Assembly: GCF_008831285.2 (NCBI RefSeq) | Contig: NC_045150.1 | Coordinates: forward strand, 14,553,868-14,617,867 | DNA from: Nymphaea colorata | Taxonomy: Eukaryota > Streptophyta > Magnoliopsida > Nymphaeales > Nymphaeaceae | Reading direction: 5' to 3' | DNA length: 64,000 bases | In this document: piece by piece, positions 36,001 through 47,933 of the stretch | Layout of the letters: each line of letters opens with the position of its first letter | Numbering within the stretch: position 1 is the stretch's first letter | Position numbers and translations under genes: made by a program | The notes under the pieces: generated by a model | What the model was told of the DNA's origin: nothing | The model's input: only the letters and a program-made list of their open reading frames with translations | Database searches by the model: none

Positions 36001-36860
36001 CACTGCGCATCCGCTACACTCCACTCTCCATGCTCTTGTAATAATGACCTTACAACTGGGTTGACACTCTCAATAAAGGAACTATTTAAATCTTCGTCTT
36101 CTCTAGCATGCGGTTTTAAAGGTATTTAATTTACTAGTAAAAGGGAAGGGCTGAGTGGTCTAAAGAACTTCTTGGTTCTAGCAAAAGCTGCCCATAATTT
36201 TCAACTTGCTCAAAAATCTATCTAATTTGCTTTGAACCAGTGCTGTCGGGGCGCAGAGATTGGTTCAAGTGAATGCTCTGTTTCTGTCCACAATCTCTCT
36301 TAGTCGAACATCTTGAATGAATCCATTGAATGCTAAACAAGCTTGTCTAGCAGGGGCAGGCCCATTTTTCAGACTCCTTATAAGTTAAATTAAAATCTTT
36401 CATTATAATACTAACATTTGTTTGTTGGCAATAATAATATTTAACATAACCAATTGGTCTTTGCGAATTCTAAAGTGAGGGTGAAGATACACCCCTATTG
36501 TATCAAAGTTGAGATTGAAAGCTTTATGAATAAACAAACAATCCATCCAAAATTTATTAAATTTGCAACTAGTCAATCTAAAATCAGCATGTCTCTAACT
36601 ACACACAATTATGGCCCCATTAAGATTCACATCAATATTAGATTAAAAAAAAACTCCTCGTAGTGATTGCAAAAGGATTTGAAGTTGTCCGCATTCAACG
36701 TGATATCGAAACATGAAAATGGTCCCAAGTTGATGAGATATCACCTAATTGCCAAAATCTTTCTAGGTTGTTAGAGTAGCAAGGCCTGTAACATTCCAAC
36801 TATAAACTTCATTTGACGGCAATTGGCAACTCATTTTAGGCTCCTTTTCCTACAGGAGAA
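33004..36860 (-). mobile_element. Degenerate plant LINE (non-LTR retrotransposon)
   Basis: Read on the minus strand. Near 36,826 is YSWNVTGLATL, like the SWNVRGL start of the LINE AP-endonuclease domain, followed by stops. At ~36,020-35,803 is the linker before reverse transcriptase. At ~35,290-35,085 is a degenerate RT segment (GGFLKDRNVHQCLLLVLEMV). KIDLSKAYDKVNW at 35,084-35,046 is a hallmark RT block. At ~34,900-34,870 is RIPLSSFLFLIVMKIFS, where QGDPLSPFLF is expected. The catalytic YADD is encoded at 34,764-34,753. INLEKSTFNF and RYLGLPS follow at ~34,650-34,560. The 3' part includes a weak RNase H-like piece at 33,243-33,004. Many stops and frameshifts; clearly dead. No poly(A) tail or target duplication was identified. 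Confidence 0.85.
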
Positions 36861-37409
36861 CATTCTCTTTGTTATGGAAATCCTCTGCTCCTTGGATATC
36901 CATGTCAGGATCATGTTGCGCCAACTTCCTTTCATTCAGGCCAGAATTTTATATAGCCTTAAAAAATGTTGTCCCACAACTCTATCTTGTGAAAAGTAAC
37001 AAAAATTGATTGAAACTTGTGTCCAGCTATCTAAGGGTCCTTTCAAGATTCAATTCCTACGATTACTCTCTTTGTTTTCATGTTTAATTGAGTTGAGGAG
37101 GACTATCTGGTTAACTTGTGAAATGTGTTGGGGTCTGCTAAACAGGTGAAACTGCCGACAAGCGTTCACATCCTGCAATCAAACCTGGTTGAAATGTTTT
37201 GGGAAACTTCCGCCTGTATAACAAGACAAAAATTTTAGAAAAGAAAGTTGGCCGTATGTCCAACTATTTCTTCTCAAATCCCACCATACAACCTATATAC
37301 TTAAATCTATGAGAGAATAGGCTGGCAGGCAGTTGTTTCGTGTTATCAAAGCAGCAACTTCATGTGCTATAAAAAGAAGACATTGATACATCAATATATA
37401 GAGAGTTTC
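36861..37409. other. Anonymous sequence between LINE and protease copy 2
   Basis: It may include the LINE 5' region. No other feature was seen. Confidence 0.35.
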
Positions 37410-37825
37410 TCATGCAGCTTTACATATAGTTTGAAGGTGCACAGATGGCAACATGGTTGGATATGGTGGATCAATCATGATAGACTCGGGTACCATGCTG
37501 ACTATCTTGCCAAAGATGTGTATGATCAAGTGGCAAACACAGTGGCTACTGTCACAAACCATAAACGCTTCTGTCATCCTAACCAAGATTATTTGTGTTA
37601 TAATGTAGAGAATAAATGTGAACCATGTTAAGGATTGCTGGAAATGTCCTTTCAGTCCACCAACACAGACTTGAAGCTCCCACCTTCAAATATCTTTGGA
37701 TGTATAGAAGTATGACAGCTAGCTTAGCCATTTTCGGGAATGTTTTCCAGCAGAACATGCGTGTGAAATATGATTTGGGGAAGGGGCCGCTTTCTTTTGC
37801 ACCAATTGAATGTACTCAGGGCTAA
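37410..37825 (+). pseudogene. Aspartic protease copy 2, 3' fragment only
   Basis: Homologous to the second half of copies 1 and 3. It begins within the segment for GGAQ (AGGTGCACAGATG), then has a deletion and the second active-site motif IMIDSGTMLTILAKDVYDQ near 37,475-37,530. A stop at 37,629-37,631 interrupts the frame (after NKCEPC). The rest lies in another frame, including IFGNVFQQNMRVKYDLG and the C-terminal ECTQG, with TAA at 37,823-37,825. The first catalytic domain, propeptide and signal peptide are absent. The 3' flank (TA/CA tract, then ~430 bp) matches that of copy 3, which supports duplication of a genomic segment rather than retroposition. Confidence 0.85.
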
Positions 37826-37837
37826 AGGTATATACAT

Positions 37838-37877
<40 letters not shown>

Positions 37878-38600
37878 GTCTTTTGTGATGATCTATGTGG
37901 TTCTCTGCACTAGCCTACAATTGGCAGCATTGGACCCTGCTTATGTTTTATGTCCTTATTGTCATGTGGTTGATGGTGTTATTTTTTCATGTTGAATAAA
38001 TATATGTATCTTGTTTTAAAGATGTTTTCCCCTTCGTTTAAGTTTAAAGCTTAACTTAGATATGTCTGAGTGAGTATGAACACTAACTATGGCTTTAACT
38101 CGACAGTCGTTAATACTGGCAATTCTGTTGCTAATAAGTAATTGCGACGGTCAAAACTCCACCAACACAAGTCCCATTGCCCAAACGATTACCGATGAAA
38201 ATGGCCATCATGTCTTAGTTGGGTTTGTTGCGACATTAGTTGCTTTAAGTTAGTATAATGGCCATGTAATGTGCCTACACCTTATTGTAACTTTGACGAT
38301 GGAATTTTCAGTCCCATAACACAATGTGTTCTGTGACGGTTATATAAGTCGCTTAACTTCACAATGTTTTTTAACTTTGCAACTAACAATGCTAACCCTC
38401 CATCAACAATGATGGATATTGTAGCTTGCACAGTGTACTGGCTAGCGACATATTTTCGAGTCCCTTACACATGTTTGGAATGGATTTAGTACACAGCGAC
38501 ATATTCTTGAGTCACTGACAAATGTATGGGATGGATTTAGTACACAGTGACATATTTTCAAGTTGCTGACACATGTTTGGAACAGATTTTGGGATCACTG
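37826..38600 (+). repeat. Protease 3' flank homologous to copy 3, plus a 51-bp triplet repeat
   Basis: Positions 37,826-38,270 align with 51,710-52,150, including TAAGATGTTTTCCCCT-like and AATTCTGTTGCTAATA landmarks. Positions 38,445-38,597 contain three tandem copies of a 51-bp unit (GCGACATATTTTC ... TTTAGTACACA). Confidence 0.6.
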
Positions 38601-38829
38601 AAGAATATTAAATGAGTGCATGTGTAGCTAAAATTCGGAACATATAGTACCTGCTCAGCGTGTAATTCATTAGAACATTAATTTTTTTGTTAATTGAAAT
38701 GCAGTTACGTTTCTTGAAATAAGAATATGGTGCTTTTATGTATTTTTTTTTTAAGAAGCAGAATATTATACTTAACAAGTTCCATCTAAGAGAATTGAAA
38801 AGTCTCAGCGCAGGTTACACAAAAGACTT
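38601..38829. other. Anonymous AT-rich sequence
   Basis: No feature was seen. Confidence 0.35.
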
Positions 38830-38922
38830 TACCTCCAGAAAGTTGTAAGCTTCAATAGTCTTTGGGCCAAGAGTCACAAGAAGTACAAAAAATTTCTGTT
38901 GTTCACGGTTTTCTTCTCTGGA

Positions 38923-39423
38923 TCAAAGAGTAGCAGACATATCCATAAGATAGTCAAGTTCATCCCACATACCTTGTATGTTGCCTAGGAGATTGCTGAA
39001 ATTTTTGTTTTGCTTCTTAAGATCCCAAATGACTTGAGAGAGTTGATACATATGAGCAATGTCATTTTTCTCACTATATGGTTCCTTCACCTTCCTCCAA
39101 ATTTGGTAAGCAGTTTCTGCGAAGTAAAATCCTTGAGTGACCTTAGGCACCATAGAGTTAATCAACCAAGACATTATGAGATGATTGGTGGATCGCCATT
39201 CTCTGTAAGTTGGATCTGTTTCAGCAGGTTTTGGAAGATCTTCAGTAACAAAATTCAGCTTGCTTGTGCCACTCAAATAGAGCATCACAAATTTGGACCA
39301 AGCTAAATAGTCGCTGCCAATTAAAAGTACAGAAGTAATTTTGTTTGCAGGGCTTGGTTGCTCCTGCACGATAATTTCTTCCGCCACTTTGCTGGTGGTT
39401 CCAAAGCTTGAGTCTTCTGTCAT
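38923..39423 (-). pseudogene. Copia gag (UBN2-type), partial
   Basis: The start is chosen at ATG 39,423 (MTEDSSFGTTSK). The open frame extends 48 bp further upstream, toward the LTR. Typical gag features are LLIGSDYLAWSKFVMLYLSG at about residues 33-52, EWRSTNHLIMSWLINSMVP at about 74-92, IWRKVKEPYSEKND at about 108-121 and MWDELDYLMD near the end. The first stop is TGA at 38,923-38,925, where a gag would normally continue. Recognisable gag residues (REENREQQKFF) go on past it to another stop near 38,835. An intact gag would form the particle shell. Confidence 0.8.
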
Positions 39424-39485
39424 GATGAAATGAGCAAGATCAAGCACCAGGAGATAAGCAAAATGTGCCAAGAATGAAAGTCAAT

Positions 39486-39497
39486 GCTCTGATACCA
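39486..39497 (-). other. Copia primer-binding site
   Basis: The minus strand reads TGGTATCAGAGC, the exact plant copia primer-binding site for initiator tRNA-Met. It directly abuts the LTR. Confidence 0.85.
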
Positions 39498-39848
39498 TGT
39501 TGAAATGGGATAAAGAAAGGGAACCAAGAAACGAACACTGATTTTTATGTGGTTCGGTCCATAGACATACATCCACGATGAATGCTAGAGCAGTTGCTCC
39601 TTTGATTTTCCCTGTTTCCTTATTTTCTTTCTTTGCTTTACAAGTATATATACGATACATGAGGAAAGCAAAAGACAATGCATACGATCATTGGTACACT
39701 TTACATACAAAACACAAAATTATCGAGGAAAGAATGTCAGTAACGTATATTGCAGCAATTTGTCCAATGTTCAAATCGATTTCAATAAGGCAAGAATGAG
39801 AATGATCCATTGAGCATGCTGCGCTAGATGTAACACCCACTTTCAACA
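39498..39848 (-). mobile_element. 351-bp copia LTR
   Basis: It starts TGTTGAAA and ends TTTCAACA, perfect 8-bp inverted ends with the TG...CA rule. A TATATA box lies near 39,646-39,653. It lies immediately next to the primer-binding site, so it is the 5' LTR. Confidence 0.8.
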
Positions 39849-42060
39849 TCATGAAATTCATAATTCCTCTTCTGATGTAACAGATTTCGACCTTTCTTTA
39901 TCCGTTTCCCTCTTTCTCTCTCACAATCTGTCGAACCCTCTTTATCTATCAATATCGCTTTGTCACTTTTACCTTCTCCTCCTCCTTCTTGGTTCAGAGA
40001 ATGCCAGATCGTGTGCTCTTTCCTCTCCACAATGAAACCCAAAGTTTTCCCACTAAAAGTGTCTATCTCTCATTCTCAATTGCTCGACCAAGAAGCCATT
40101 CAATGCCAACGCCATCGCCTCATTGCACAAACCCAACATGCCCACCGCATCGTGCAGGGTCTCTACCTTCCCCATCAGTGACCCAACTTGCAGTCTGAAT
40201 GGCATCATTTCTTCTACCCCAACTAGCAGCCTCCAAGCCCTCACCACAACCCGCAGTGCACCACCATCACTCTTCATCCCCTATCTGCCCCCCAACCTGT
40301 TGTCCACTGTCAAGCTTGTAGTAGGTGCATGTGGAGAGTAAATGTCTATTTTGAGGTTGAAGATTCATAGTAATTAAAAACGAGCAAAAAAGAGTCGCAC
40401 AATCATCCCCTGCTGCTGCTCAATGGATTAATTTGGTAGAAAGAGATGGATAATCCTCCTCTATTCTTCTTCTACTTACCAGATGATCATTCTCCAAATA
40501 GGTCGATTTGAAGCCTTGCAACAAGAAACAATCTATTCATGCAAATGTTTAATCATAGTGTTTCTCTCCTTGCAAAGAGCTGATCTCTTTCTTGCACAAT
40601 AACACTGCGATCATTTTGCACAAGAGAAGATCTATGGGGATTGGCAGGCATTTCTTCATATTCATGTTGGTAGAACTTCTTTATTATTTTTTCCTAGTGA
40701 TTGGACACTTGACCTTTTTTTTCTTTTGCTTTGAAAAAGAGTGAAACTAGAGATGGGGATCATTTTTCACCATTTTTTCTTATGTTATCTTAGATTGTCA
40801 ATTTTCTTTATCCATTTTCCTTTGTCTTAATAAAAGAAAAAACAATTAACATGACATGGAAAGCATGAGGCAGGGGATTGAAACCTACACATCACTCAAT
40901 TGGCCGCCTTGATCCAAGACAATCCATTTTCAATCAACATGAAAAAGTTTGTATTATAATTTCTGTAAAAACTTTTCAAGGAAGTAAGCGATAGGGTGGT
41001 TCTACGCCGAAGTTTTCAAATTTGATATACTAAATCTCTAAGATCAGTGTTGATGAGGAGAGCAATTTGTTGATATGTTTGCATTCCCAAAATTTACTTT
41101 GATTTTTGAATTGCTTCAGCAATATAAAATTTTATTTTGGAAATGAGAGAGAGGGAATCACCCGTCTGTATGAAGATTGATTGTTCTCGGGATGTTTATG
41201 AGGATAACCTATCCAATGGCCATACTTATTCTTGATGCATTTCACTTTTGCTTAAAAATCTTTTTCATTCTAAATATGGTGTGGTGTTTGGAGAAAATGT
41301 TGAAGATTTGATGTTTCAAATTTTTGAGAAAGTTTTAAAGAATCATTTAAGAGCATAAACAATTTTGATTTGAGAGATTTTGAATTGAGAAATCTTTGCA
41401 AATATTATTTGGAAACTTATGGAAGATAATATGGGTATTTTAAAGATCATTTTTTAATGTTGATTTAGTGTCCTCTTAAGAACTTAAGTAAATTTAAGAT
41501 TTTCCTCTAATTCGGTATTACATCGCTAGAGCTTCATTTCATGTTCCTTAAATTCTTTTAGAGAAATGCATGTGATTATTTGTGAATTTCCTAAGTGCAT
41601 GTGAATGTATGAATGGATTGAACTTATATAATTGGAAGCAAATCCTTCATTCCTACTATAACATTTATCTAAAAGCATTTTTACCATCACATACATGTAA
41701 GTTTCCCACTTTTATTTACATAATTGTCTTCAATATTCTTATGAAGAGAGACAAATTTTTGAAAATGGAATGAGGTTGTGGACTATCAAGCATGATTCTA
41801 ATATTAGATCATTAATTGAGTTTTGGTCTCAATGAAGTTGATAAACAAATATTAAAATCCTAGACCTTAGGGAAGAGGTGTTTGAGAAAATGTGTTTGAA
41901 ATGTTTGAGAAAATGTGTTTGAAAAAATTGAAAGAAATGAAAAGAAAATAAAGAAGAAATGATTCTTAGTAATGTCTTACTTTTTAAAAGAGAGAGGTGC
42001 ATAATATAGTCACATGTATACATATGTGAAAACTTATAAAAGAAAGATTTTAAATCTAAT
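39849..42060. other. Anonymous sequence; CT-rich leader-like patch at 39,900-40,340
   Basis: A pyrimidine-rich stretch near 39,900-40,010 precedes an ATG at 40,031 with an open frame of ~50 codons (LLDQEAIQCQRHRLIAQ). A stop near 40,182 and another soon after end it. It has a codon texture unlike its surroundings and could be a decayed exon, but I cannot name a family. The rest is AT-rich with no features. Confidence 0.3.
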
Positions 42061-42400
42061 AGAAAGAGAGAGGTAGAAGAAGATTTTTTTTAGAGAGAGA
42101 GATTTTAGAGAGAGAAAATAAAATGCACATATAAATTCATTTATATGTATACGTATATAAAAAATTGTAAAAGAAAATGTTAAACTATAGGGAAAAGAAG
42201 ACAAAGAGAGGTAATTATGTGTATGTTGGTAGAAGAAGTTTTTTTTTAGAGAGAGAGATTTTAGAGAGAGAAAATGAAATGCACATATAAATTCATTTAT
42301 ATGTATATGTATATAAAAAATTGTAAACGAAAATGTTAAACTATAGGGAAAATAAGACAAAGAGAGGTAATTATGTGTATGTATAAGTATATGACACGTA
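42061..42400. repeat. Two-copy tandem duplication, period ~156 bp
   Basis: GGTAGAAGAAG occurs at 42,072 and 42,228. Both are followed by a (GA)n tract, ATGCACATATAAATTC, and then GACAAAGAGAGGTAATT. The long minus-strand open frame here is an artefact of the repeat. Confidence 0.65.
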
Positions 42401-42889
42401 TATACACATATGCCTTTATAAATGTTGAAATCAAGAAATAACTTGAAAAATATCCGACTTCGGTTTTTCTATATAAGTCGATGAGGAACTTGGGCTCATG
42501 CAAGAGGCTAAATTAAGTTTCCGAAGCCTCATTGAAGATGGTTCTTGCTTTCAAAATTCTTTTGGAAGCATGAATCCAAATATTTTTATACGTGAGCATA
42601 AATAATAATCATTTCATCTATTACAAGGAAATGGAGAGCAGCATAAAAAAGCTCTTATTGGGATCCATATTTGGGTGATTTCAGGACGATGCATTTTTTA
42701 ACATGTACACTGAATGGCTTTTTCAGGTTGGACAAATCCTAACATCAAAATCAACATAATAATGAAGAAATTCCAACCCAAACGCTCATTCTTATTGTTT
42801 ATTTGCATATTAATTACAAAAATTAGTTTACTATGCGTGAACATCATCTCAAACATGAACAATTAACAACATGAACGATTGACAAAGTC
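42401..42889. other. Anonymous AT-rich sequence
   Basis: No feature was seen. Confidence 0.35.
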
Positions 42890-43026
42890 CTATCATGTAA
42901 ATTAATCATTTCAATTCAACAGGATGGTTCACCTTTTTTTGACTTCTCCATCACTAAAAGTGAAAGTGTGGTGGAAGAATGAAATAACGTGACAGCTCTA
43001 TGCCTTTTCAGTTCTTATGCATGTCT

Positions 43027-43057
<31 letters not shown>

Positions 43058-43950
43058 GAGCGAGAGCAAACAGAAAGATGGGAATTCCTTCCGGCAATAG
43101 CTAGTGTTGATCGACGATCATGAAGATTCATGAGGACCGTGGTGTAGGTACTGTGAGTAGCTTTAAAATAGGGAAGGGAAGTTGGTCGATCAAGGCAGGG
43201 CGTCTTTCAAATGTGGTGTCATTAGCATATCAGTTTTCTACATGCTTTTGTGGTTGAAAAGTAGTGGAAACTTGTTATTTTGCTTGAGGAGTCATATTTA
43301 GCACTTGGTAAGTCCTATAAAAAAGATGTCAATTGCTTCTGATGTAACAGATTTGGATTTTTTCTGGTTGTCATGGTGTTTGTAATTCCTGTTCTTCCAT
43401 AGCCACCATATTGCCATGGGAAACACAATCTTCCAACTTCACATACATATTTTGAATTGAGCCTTTTTATTCCACCTCTTAAGTCTGCGTCTCTGCCACC
43501 AAGTCTGCAACTTTAATATCAAGGATGATTGAACTGTCATATAATGTATATTAATGGTTCTATTCAATAGGGTGGCTCCTTTTTTTTTGGCTTGTCTTCC
43601 ACTGAAAGTGAAATGTGGTGGAAGAAAGAAACAAAGTGACAGCTCATGCCCTTTGAGTTATCTTGCATGTAGAGATAGAGACAAAGAGAGGGAGAGAGGA
43701 AAAGAGATGGGAATTACATGTTTTATTCTTATTTTAAATAGTAGTTTGTGCTGCCGAGTGGGAGAGAGAAATTAGTTAAACTGGCACCCCCAAGTAATTT
43801 TATAGGAAATGGAACATAGATTAAACAATGTGCAAACTGTTAAGCTCAAAGAAATAAGACACAAAAATACAATTGGCCTCATAGATGGCTCATTGTTTGA
43901 AATTATTGGGTTGTACAAAAGGGTGAGCAATAAGCCGAGTACTGTTCGTA
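42890..43950 (-). repeat. Dispersed repeat B, copy outside the inverted repeat
   Basis: Reverse complement of ~1,690-3,530 minus the extra tandem unit. It includes (GA)n at 43,023-43,055, the core at 43,080-43,550, and the outer part at 43,760-43,950, which matches 1,690-1,880. It extends past the point where the two arms stop matching each other, showing that the repeat is longer than the arm boundary. Confidence 0.6.
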
Positions 43951-46900
43951 CCCCACCCCTTTCTCAAAGGGGGTCGAAATGCGAATCAACAAAGTTCTTT
44001 AAAAATTGAGGTTTTGAAGAAAATATTTCAAGAGAAAGGGATCCGCCCGTCGGTACGAGGTCCAACCGTTCCTGCCTCCTTTAACAGGGGTAATTGGACC
44101 AAGGACGAAGGATCACTTGCATCATGCACGAGTTATTGATGCAAATCCTATATGCTTGTGCATTGAGATTTTGGATTCCAGAACCAAAATTTAATTTGAA
44201 TAAGTGACATGAACTTGTTTTGAAAATGAATTTGGAGATTGGAGAGTTTTCAAGTTAACCATGCCGAGGCCAGCCAGCAGTGTGGCTGAAGGCGAGATAG
44301 GGGCCATTGCTGCGGCAGCAGGGCAGCTAACCATGCCGAAGGTGTCGACCACGGCGCCCACGCGTGTCGGTTCAAGCGCACGCGAGTGGGTGGCACCACA
44401 AGGCACTTAGGAGAGGTTGAAGGACTAACTCTTGGATTCCCTTTAGGCAACACTCATGTGGCTGCAGTGGGAGGTGAGCGTGGAGCAGCAAAGGCTGAAA
44501 GGAGAGAGTCTGGCTGGAGCTGAGTTCCGTGGAGATTGAAGATCAGAATAGTGGACCACAACTCGGTTTAGGCCAGATCAAAGCGGATGTCGAAACGTTT
44601 ACCAAAACAACAGAGCAGCCTAGGGCGAACCTAGGTAAGTTACCCCTTGGATTCACAAGTCTGAGATCTTTTGAGCGGTTGCAAATGGATCAACATCTGC
44701 GCCCATGTTTGATTTGCTTTAGCACTTTGTTTTAGTTGCTTTTGTAACGTCTCAGTTTGAGACACTTAGAATCGTTTTGCATTTGTCTCATCTCAGGTTA
44801 GAGCTTTAGAACCGAGACACTTTTGATGTATATAAGTCTTGTACAAAGGGGAAACCCTAAACACATTTTATGCCAATGAAGAATTGAGTATCATTTTCAC
44901 TCTCCTTCTCTGCGTGGGGATTGTCTTCTCCACTTGTTCTCAACCGACAGTCGCCAGAGCTCTTCTCCAACCGCAACCGACGTGGTCGGAGCTCTTGTTT
45001 CACCCATGGGCTTCCTCTTTCTCTTCATCTTCTCTCTTTTAAAGTCCTTTCTTCCATAGCCGAGTGGATTCAAGGTTGTAGATCTCGTGAAGGGGCTACC
45101 AGCGACCTCCTTCAATGGTTCTTCATACCACCTATGTATCCCAACCAGCAAGGTATTATTCAATCCACGGTGCATTCGTCCTAACCACAAGGACGTTTAG
45201 AGGCTGGGATTGATCTATGGGAAGGCTGCATAGGAGAATGAGGTTCAACACTTGGGTGATTTCTTCCTATGTAGCATCAACGACCGGCATCCTTTGAACA
45301 TAGGCAAGTACGCGTTCTCCCCTTGGTACTTCCATTTGAAGGTTGTTCTATAGATCTGAATGAACTAGCCCTAAGGCACACGATCTGGCCCATCTTGCAT
45401 GGTCCATGGGTTTTAAAATGGCAAAACTAGTTGTAGATCCTAGATCGGGTGAAGGAAGAAGCTGCTTAGGGACGGCGCGGTTCTATCCTTTCCATGGGGC
45501 AGTTCTACATCAGAATCTTAAGGCTGAACCCTGAGTTTGATCGAGACATCTCTAACAACCGATAGCCCTCATTCAACATTTGTAGTGGAAAAGAGATTCG
45601 GGAGAAAGCTGTCATTCGACGGCCATCAAGATCCTATTCTTCAGTTGGATCTAAGCTGCTGGAACCGCCACAACCACAGCTAGAACAAGGGGCAGGTTCC
45701 AACAAAATTGGTGTGTGAAGTCATGCATATCAGTTTGAACGCCCATTAGCTACTAGTGTCTTGGCCTAGTTTGCCTGGAATCAGAGGAGTATCGGTGCAG
45801 CTGTGCGTGACGGATGAAGACCAGCTGTGCGTTGGCAACTTTCTGGCCACACCTCACCAAAACAGCTAGCCGTTGCCCCGAAAACATTCTAGGATTGCCC
45901 ATGGATTATAACCACCATATTTTCTTAAGGTGTAATTTGTAAAGGGCAGTTCTGGCTTTTCATTGAGAGCTCATGCTAGGTGTTGAGAAACCCAAGCCGC
46001 CAGCCACATTTTGCAATTCTCTCGCTGCCAGAATTATTGGATGGAGCAGCCTCCCTCGAGTGCCAACAGTCCTCTTTGTAACGGTCCACCACAAAGGCAA
46101 GTCCCCCTCTAGCGTGTCCCACTCCTATGCATTCCAAAAAGGTAGGAGCCAGCCACCTCCACACGCTTCCCCTTTCCCCACTTTCCATAACCGCCCCGAG
46201 ATCCTAGCCCGTGATCTCTTAGCTCCAAAACAAGAAACCTTCCATGCGCCATTACCCCTTGCCATATCCAACCCTTCATTCCCCCACGCGCTTTCCAATT
46301 TCTCCACGTGCCATACCTTTCCATAACGGCCCCTCGTCCTTCCTATCCATTACGCACAACTCTCTTGCCATAATCCGTGGCCACCTCATCACTAGCCGTT
46401 GCCAATGTGAGACTTTCCTAAAGTAGAGGAAGTGTCGCCACCTTGCGCCAACCGACCCTAACACCTAGTCATCAATCATTCCCATCCTACCCTTGCCCTT
46501 TAGACCTAACCTCACTGCATGCCACCTACATATTAGCCATACCCGAACCTACCTCTCTTAACCACAACCGAGCCTAGCATTTGGTCGAGCCCAGACAAGG
46601 TCACATCAGACCCAGCTCAGCTCAACCCAACCAAGACCCTCCTATTTATCCTCACCAAGGCGGACCTATCCTCTATGGCAGAATCAAGGAGTGCCTTCAC
46701 CTTCGAGGCAACCGAGCCTCTATCCACTGGAGCCTACTCATCACCAGCAAGGAGTGCCGTAGCCGAGAAGGATACCCCTCTCGTATTCCAGAAGCAATCG
46801 GCAGAAGCTTTCACTTCCCTCGGCCAGGTGGGCCGAGTCCTTCATCCTCGGTTGCGGAAATACTCGAGGGCAGCACCAAGCTGCCGGTTCTCACGTGAGT

Positions 46901-47394
46901 CCTTTGCTGCCCTAAGCCGGGACCGACTGGCAGGTATACTTCTTCCCTCCGTATAACAATGGGATTCTTTGGGTCTTTTGCTTTATACCCGGCAATAGCC
47001 TTGGCATCCACAGTGGTACCTTGGAGACACAAGTGCCGAAAACATGACCATGGGCTGCCTGACCACCTACAGGCTTGGGTATGGTTTGGCCGTCCTAGGC
47101 ATGTATGACAGGATGTGTTGGATGTGCATGCTTCAATGGTTTGTTGAGTGAGGAGAGATATTCATGTACTGATCGCGCTTGTACTAGCCTCACAACCTTC
47201 TAGCAATTTGTAGTAGCTTCAAGCTTTTGGGTGGGTAACCTCTCCTGTATTTTACTTCCCAAGGAATTTTGATCCGGGGTTGTTGTCCGGCTGGGTATTC
47301 ATCTTGTAAATAACTTGTTTTTAGTTTTGTCCAATGGCTCTTTCGAGAGATCTTGGGAGAGGATCGGCATCTGGCAGAGGTCTTGGTCGATGCC
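43951..47394. other. GC-richer block with LTR-like signals, possible decayed retroelement
   Basis: Clearly less AT-rich than its surroundings (by eye) and flanked sharply by repeats B and A. Near 44,750-44,920 is a stretch resembling an LTR promoter and R region: TGTAACGTCTCAG, TATATAAG at ~44,829, then AACCCTAAACAC and a CT-rich segment. Positions ~46,240-46,960 have overlapping long frames on both strands, rich in proline and serine, which is what GC-rich non-coding DNA gives. No gag, protease or polymerase motif was recognised, and no second LTR. Confidence 0.3.
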
Positions 47395-47700
47395 TATTTT
47401 TTGTGTTAAGACTGAACCAATTAAAACAATCAGTACATTCTATAGAGATCTTTCCTAGCATCAGGTGAGCAAGATCCTCAATAAAATGTACTTATTTCAC
47501 CATCGGAAAATAAATAATGAATCATGACAAGTTTAGAAGATCAGCACATATAATTGTGCAAGGTCATCTATAGACATAGATAATGTCTGTTATTTGTAAG
47601 GTCAGGTTAGGCATCTTTCCGGATAGAAAGCATATTAGAAGCATCAAACAAAGCAATTCTAGTGGCAATATAGATATATGTGTGTACGTGTGTGTGTGTA
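47395..47700 (-). repeat. Dispersed repeat A, partial
   Basis: Reverse complement of the part of repeat A near 180-520. It starts with TTTTTTGTGTTAAGACTGAA and includes GCATCTTTCCGGATAG near 47,610. It parallels 48,895-49,260 and ends at a TA/TG tract at 47,666-47,715. Confidence 0.55.
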
Positions 47701-47896
47701 TGTCTGTATATATATAACATTCAAACATGCTAGATAATGTTATCAGATGAGTAAAATGAAAAGCCTGGAAGTATGATAAATAGTTGGCAAAATCATCATG
47801 CACTATTGCCGCAAGATAAATAGTTGGTACTTTTTTAATGACAGGTTTTTAATTTTTAAGGACCAGTCAAGATCCAGCATTCAATAGATATGATCA

Positions 47897-47933
<37 letters not shown>

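Larger units (their letters stand above)
38830..39848 (-). mobile_element. 5' end of a Ty1/copia retrotransposon
   Basis: A 5'-truncated-style remnant that keeps only the LTR, primer-binding site and the start of gag. It reads from 39,848 down, and after gag runs out near 38,830 no protease, integrase or reverse transcriptase follows. The other LTR is absent. Its gag differs from that of the inverted-repeat copia, so this is a distinct family. Confidence 0.8.

Noticed and set aside
39960-40341. Overlapping frames in a CT-rich patch, possibly a plant coiled-coil protein
   Set aside because: A short resemblance to coiled-coil proteins was too weak, and two stops follow within ~60 codons.
42034-42360. 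108-codon minus-strand open frame with an internal repeat
   Set aside because: It arises from the 156-bp tandem duplication and TA/GA-rich DNA. There is no family resemblance.
45973-46956. Several overlapping proline/serine-rich open frames on both strands
   Set aside because: GC-rich non-coding DNA produces long frames in all phases. No domain or consistent frame was found.
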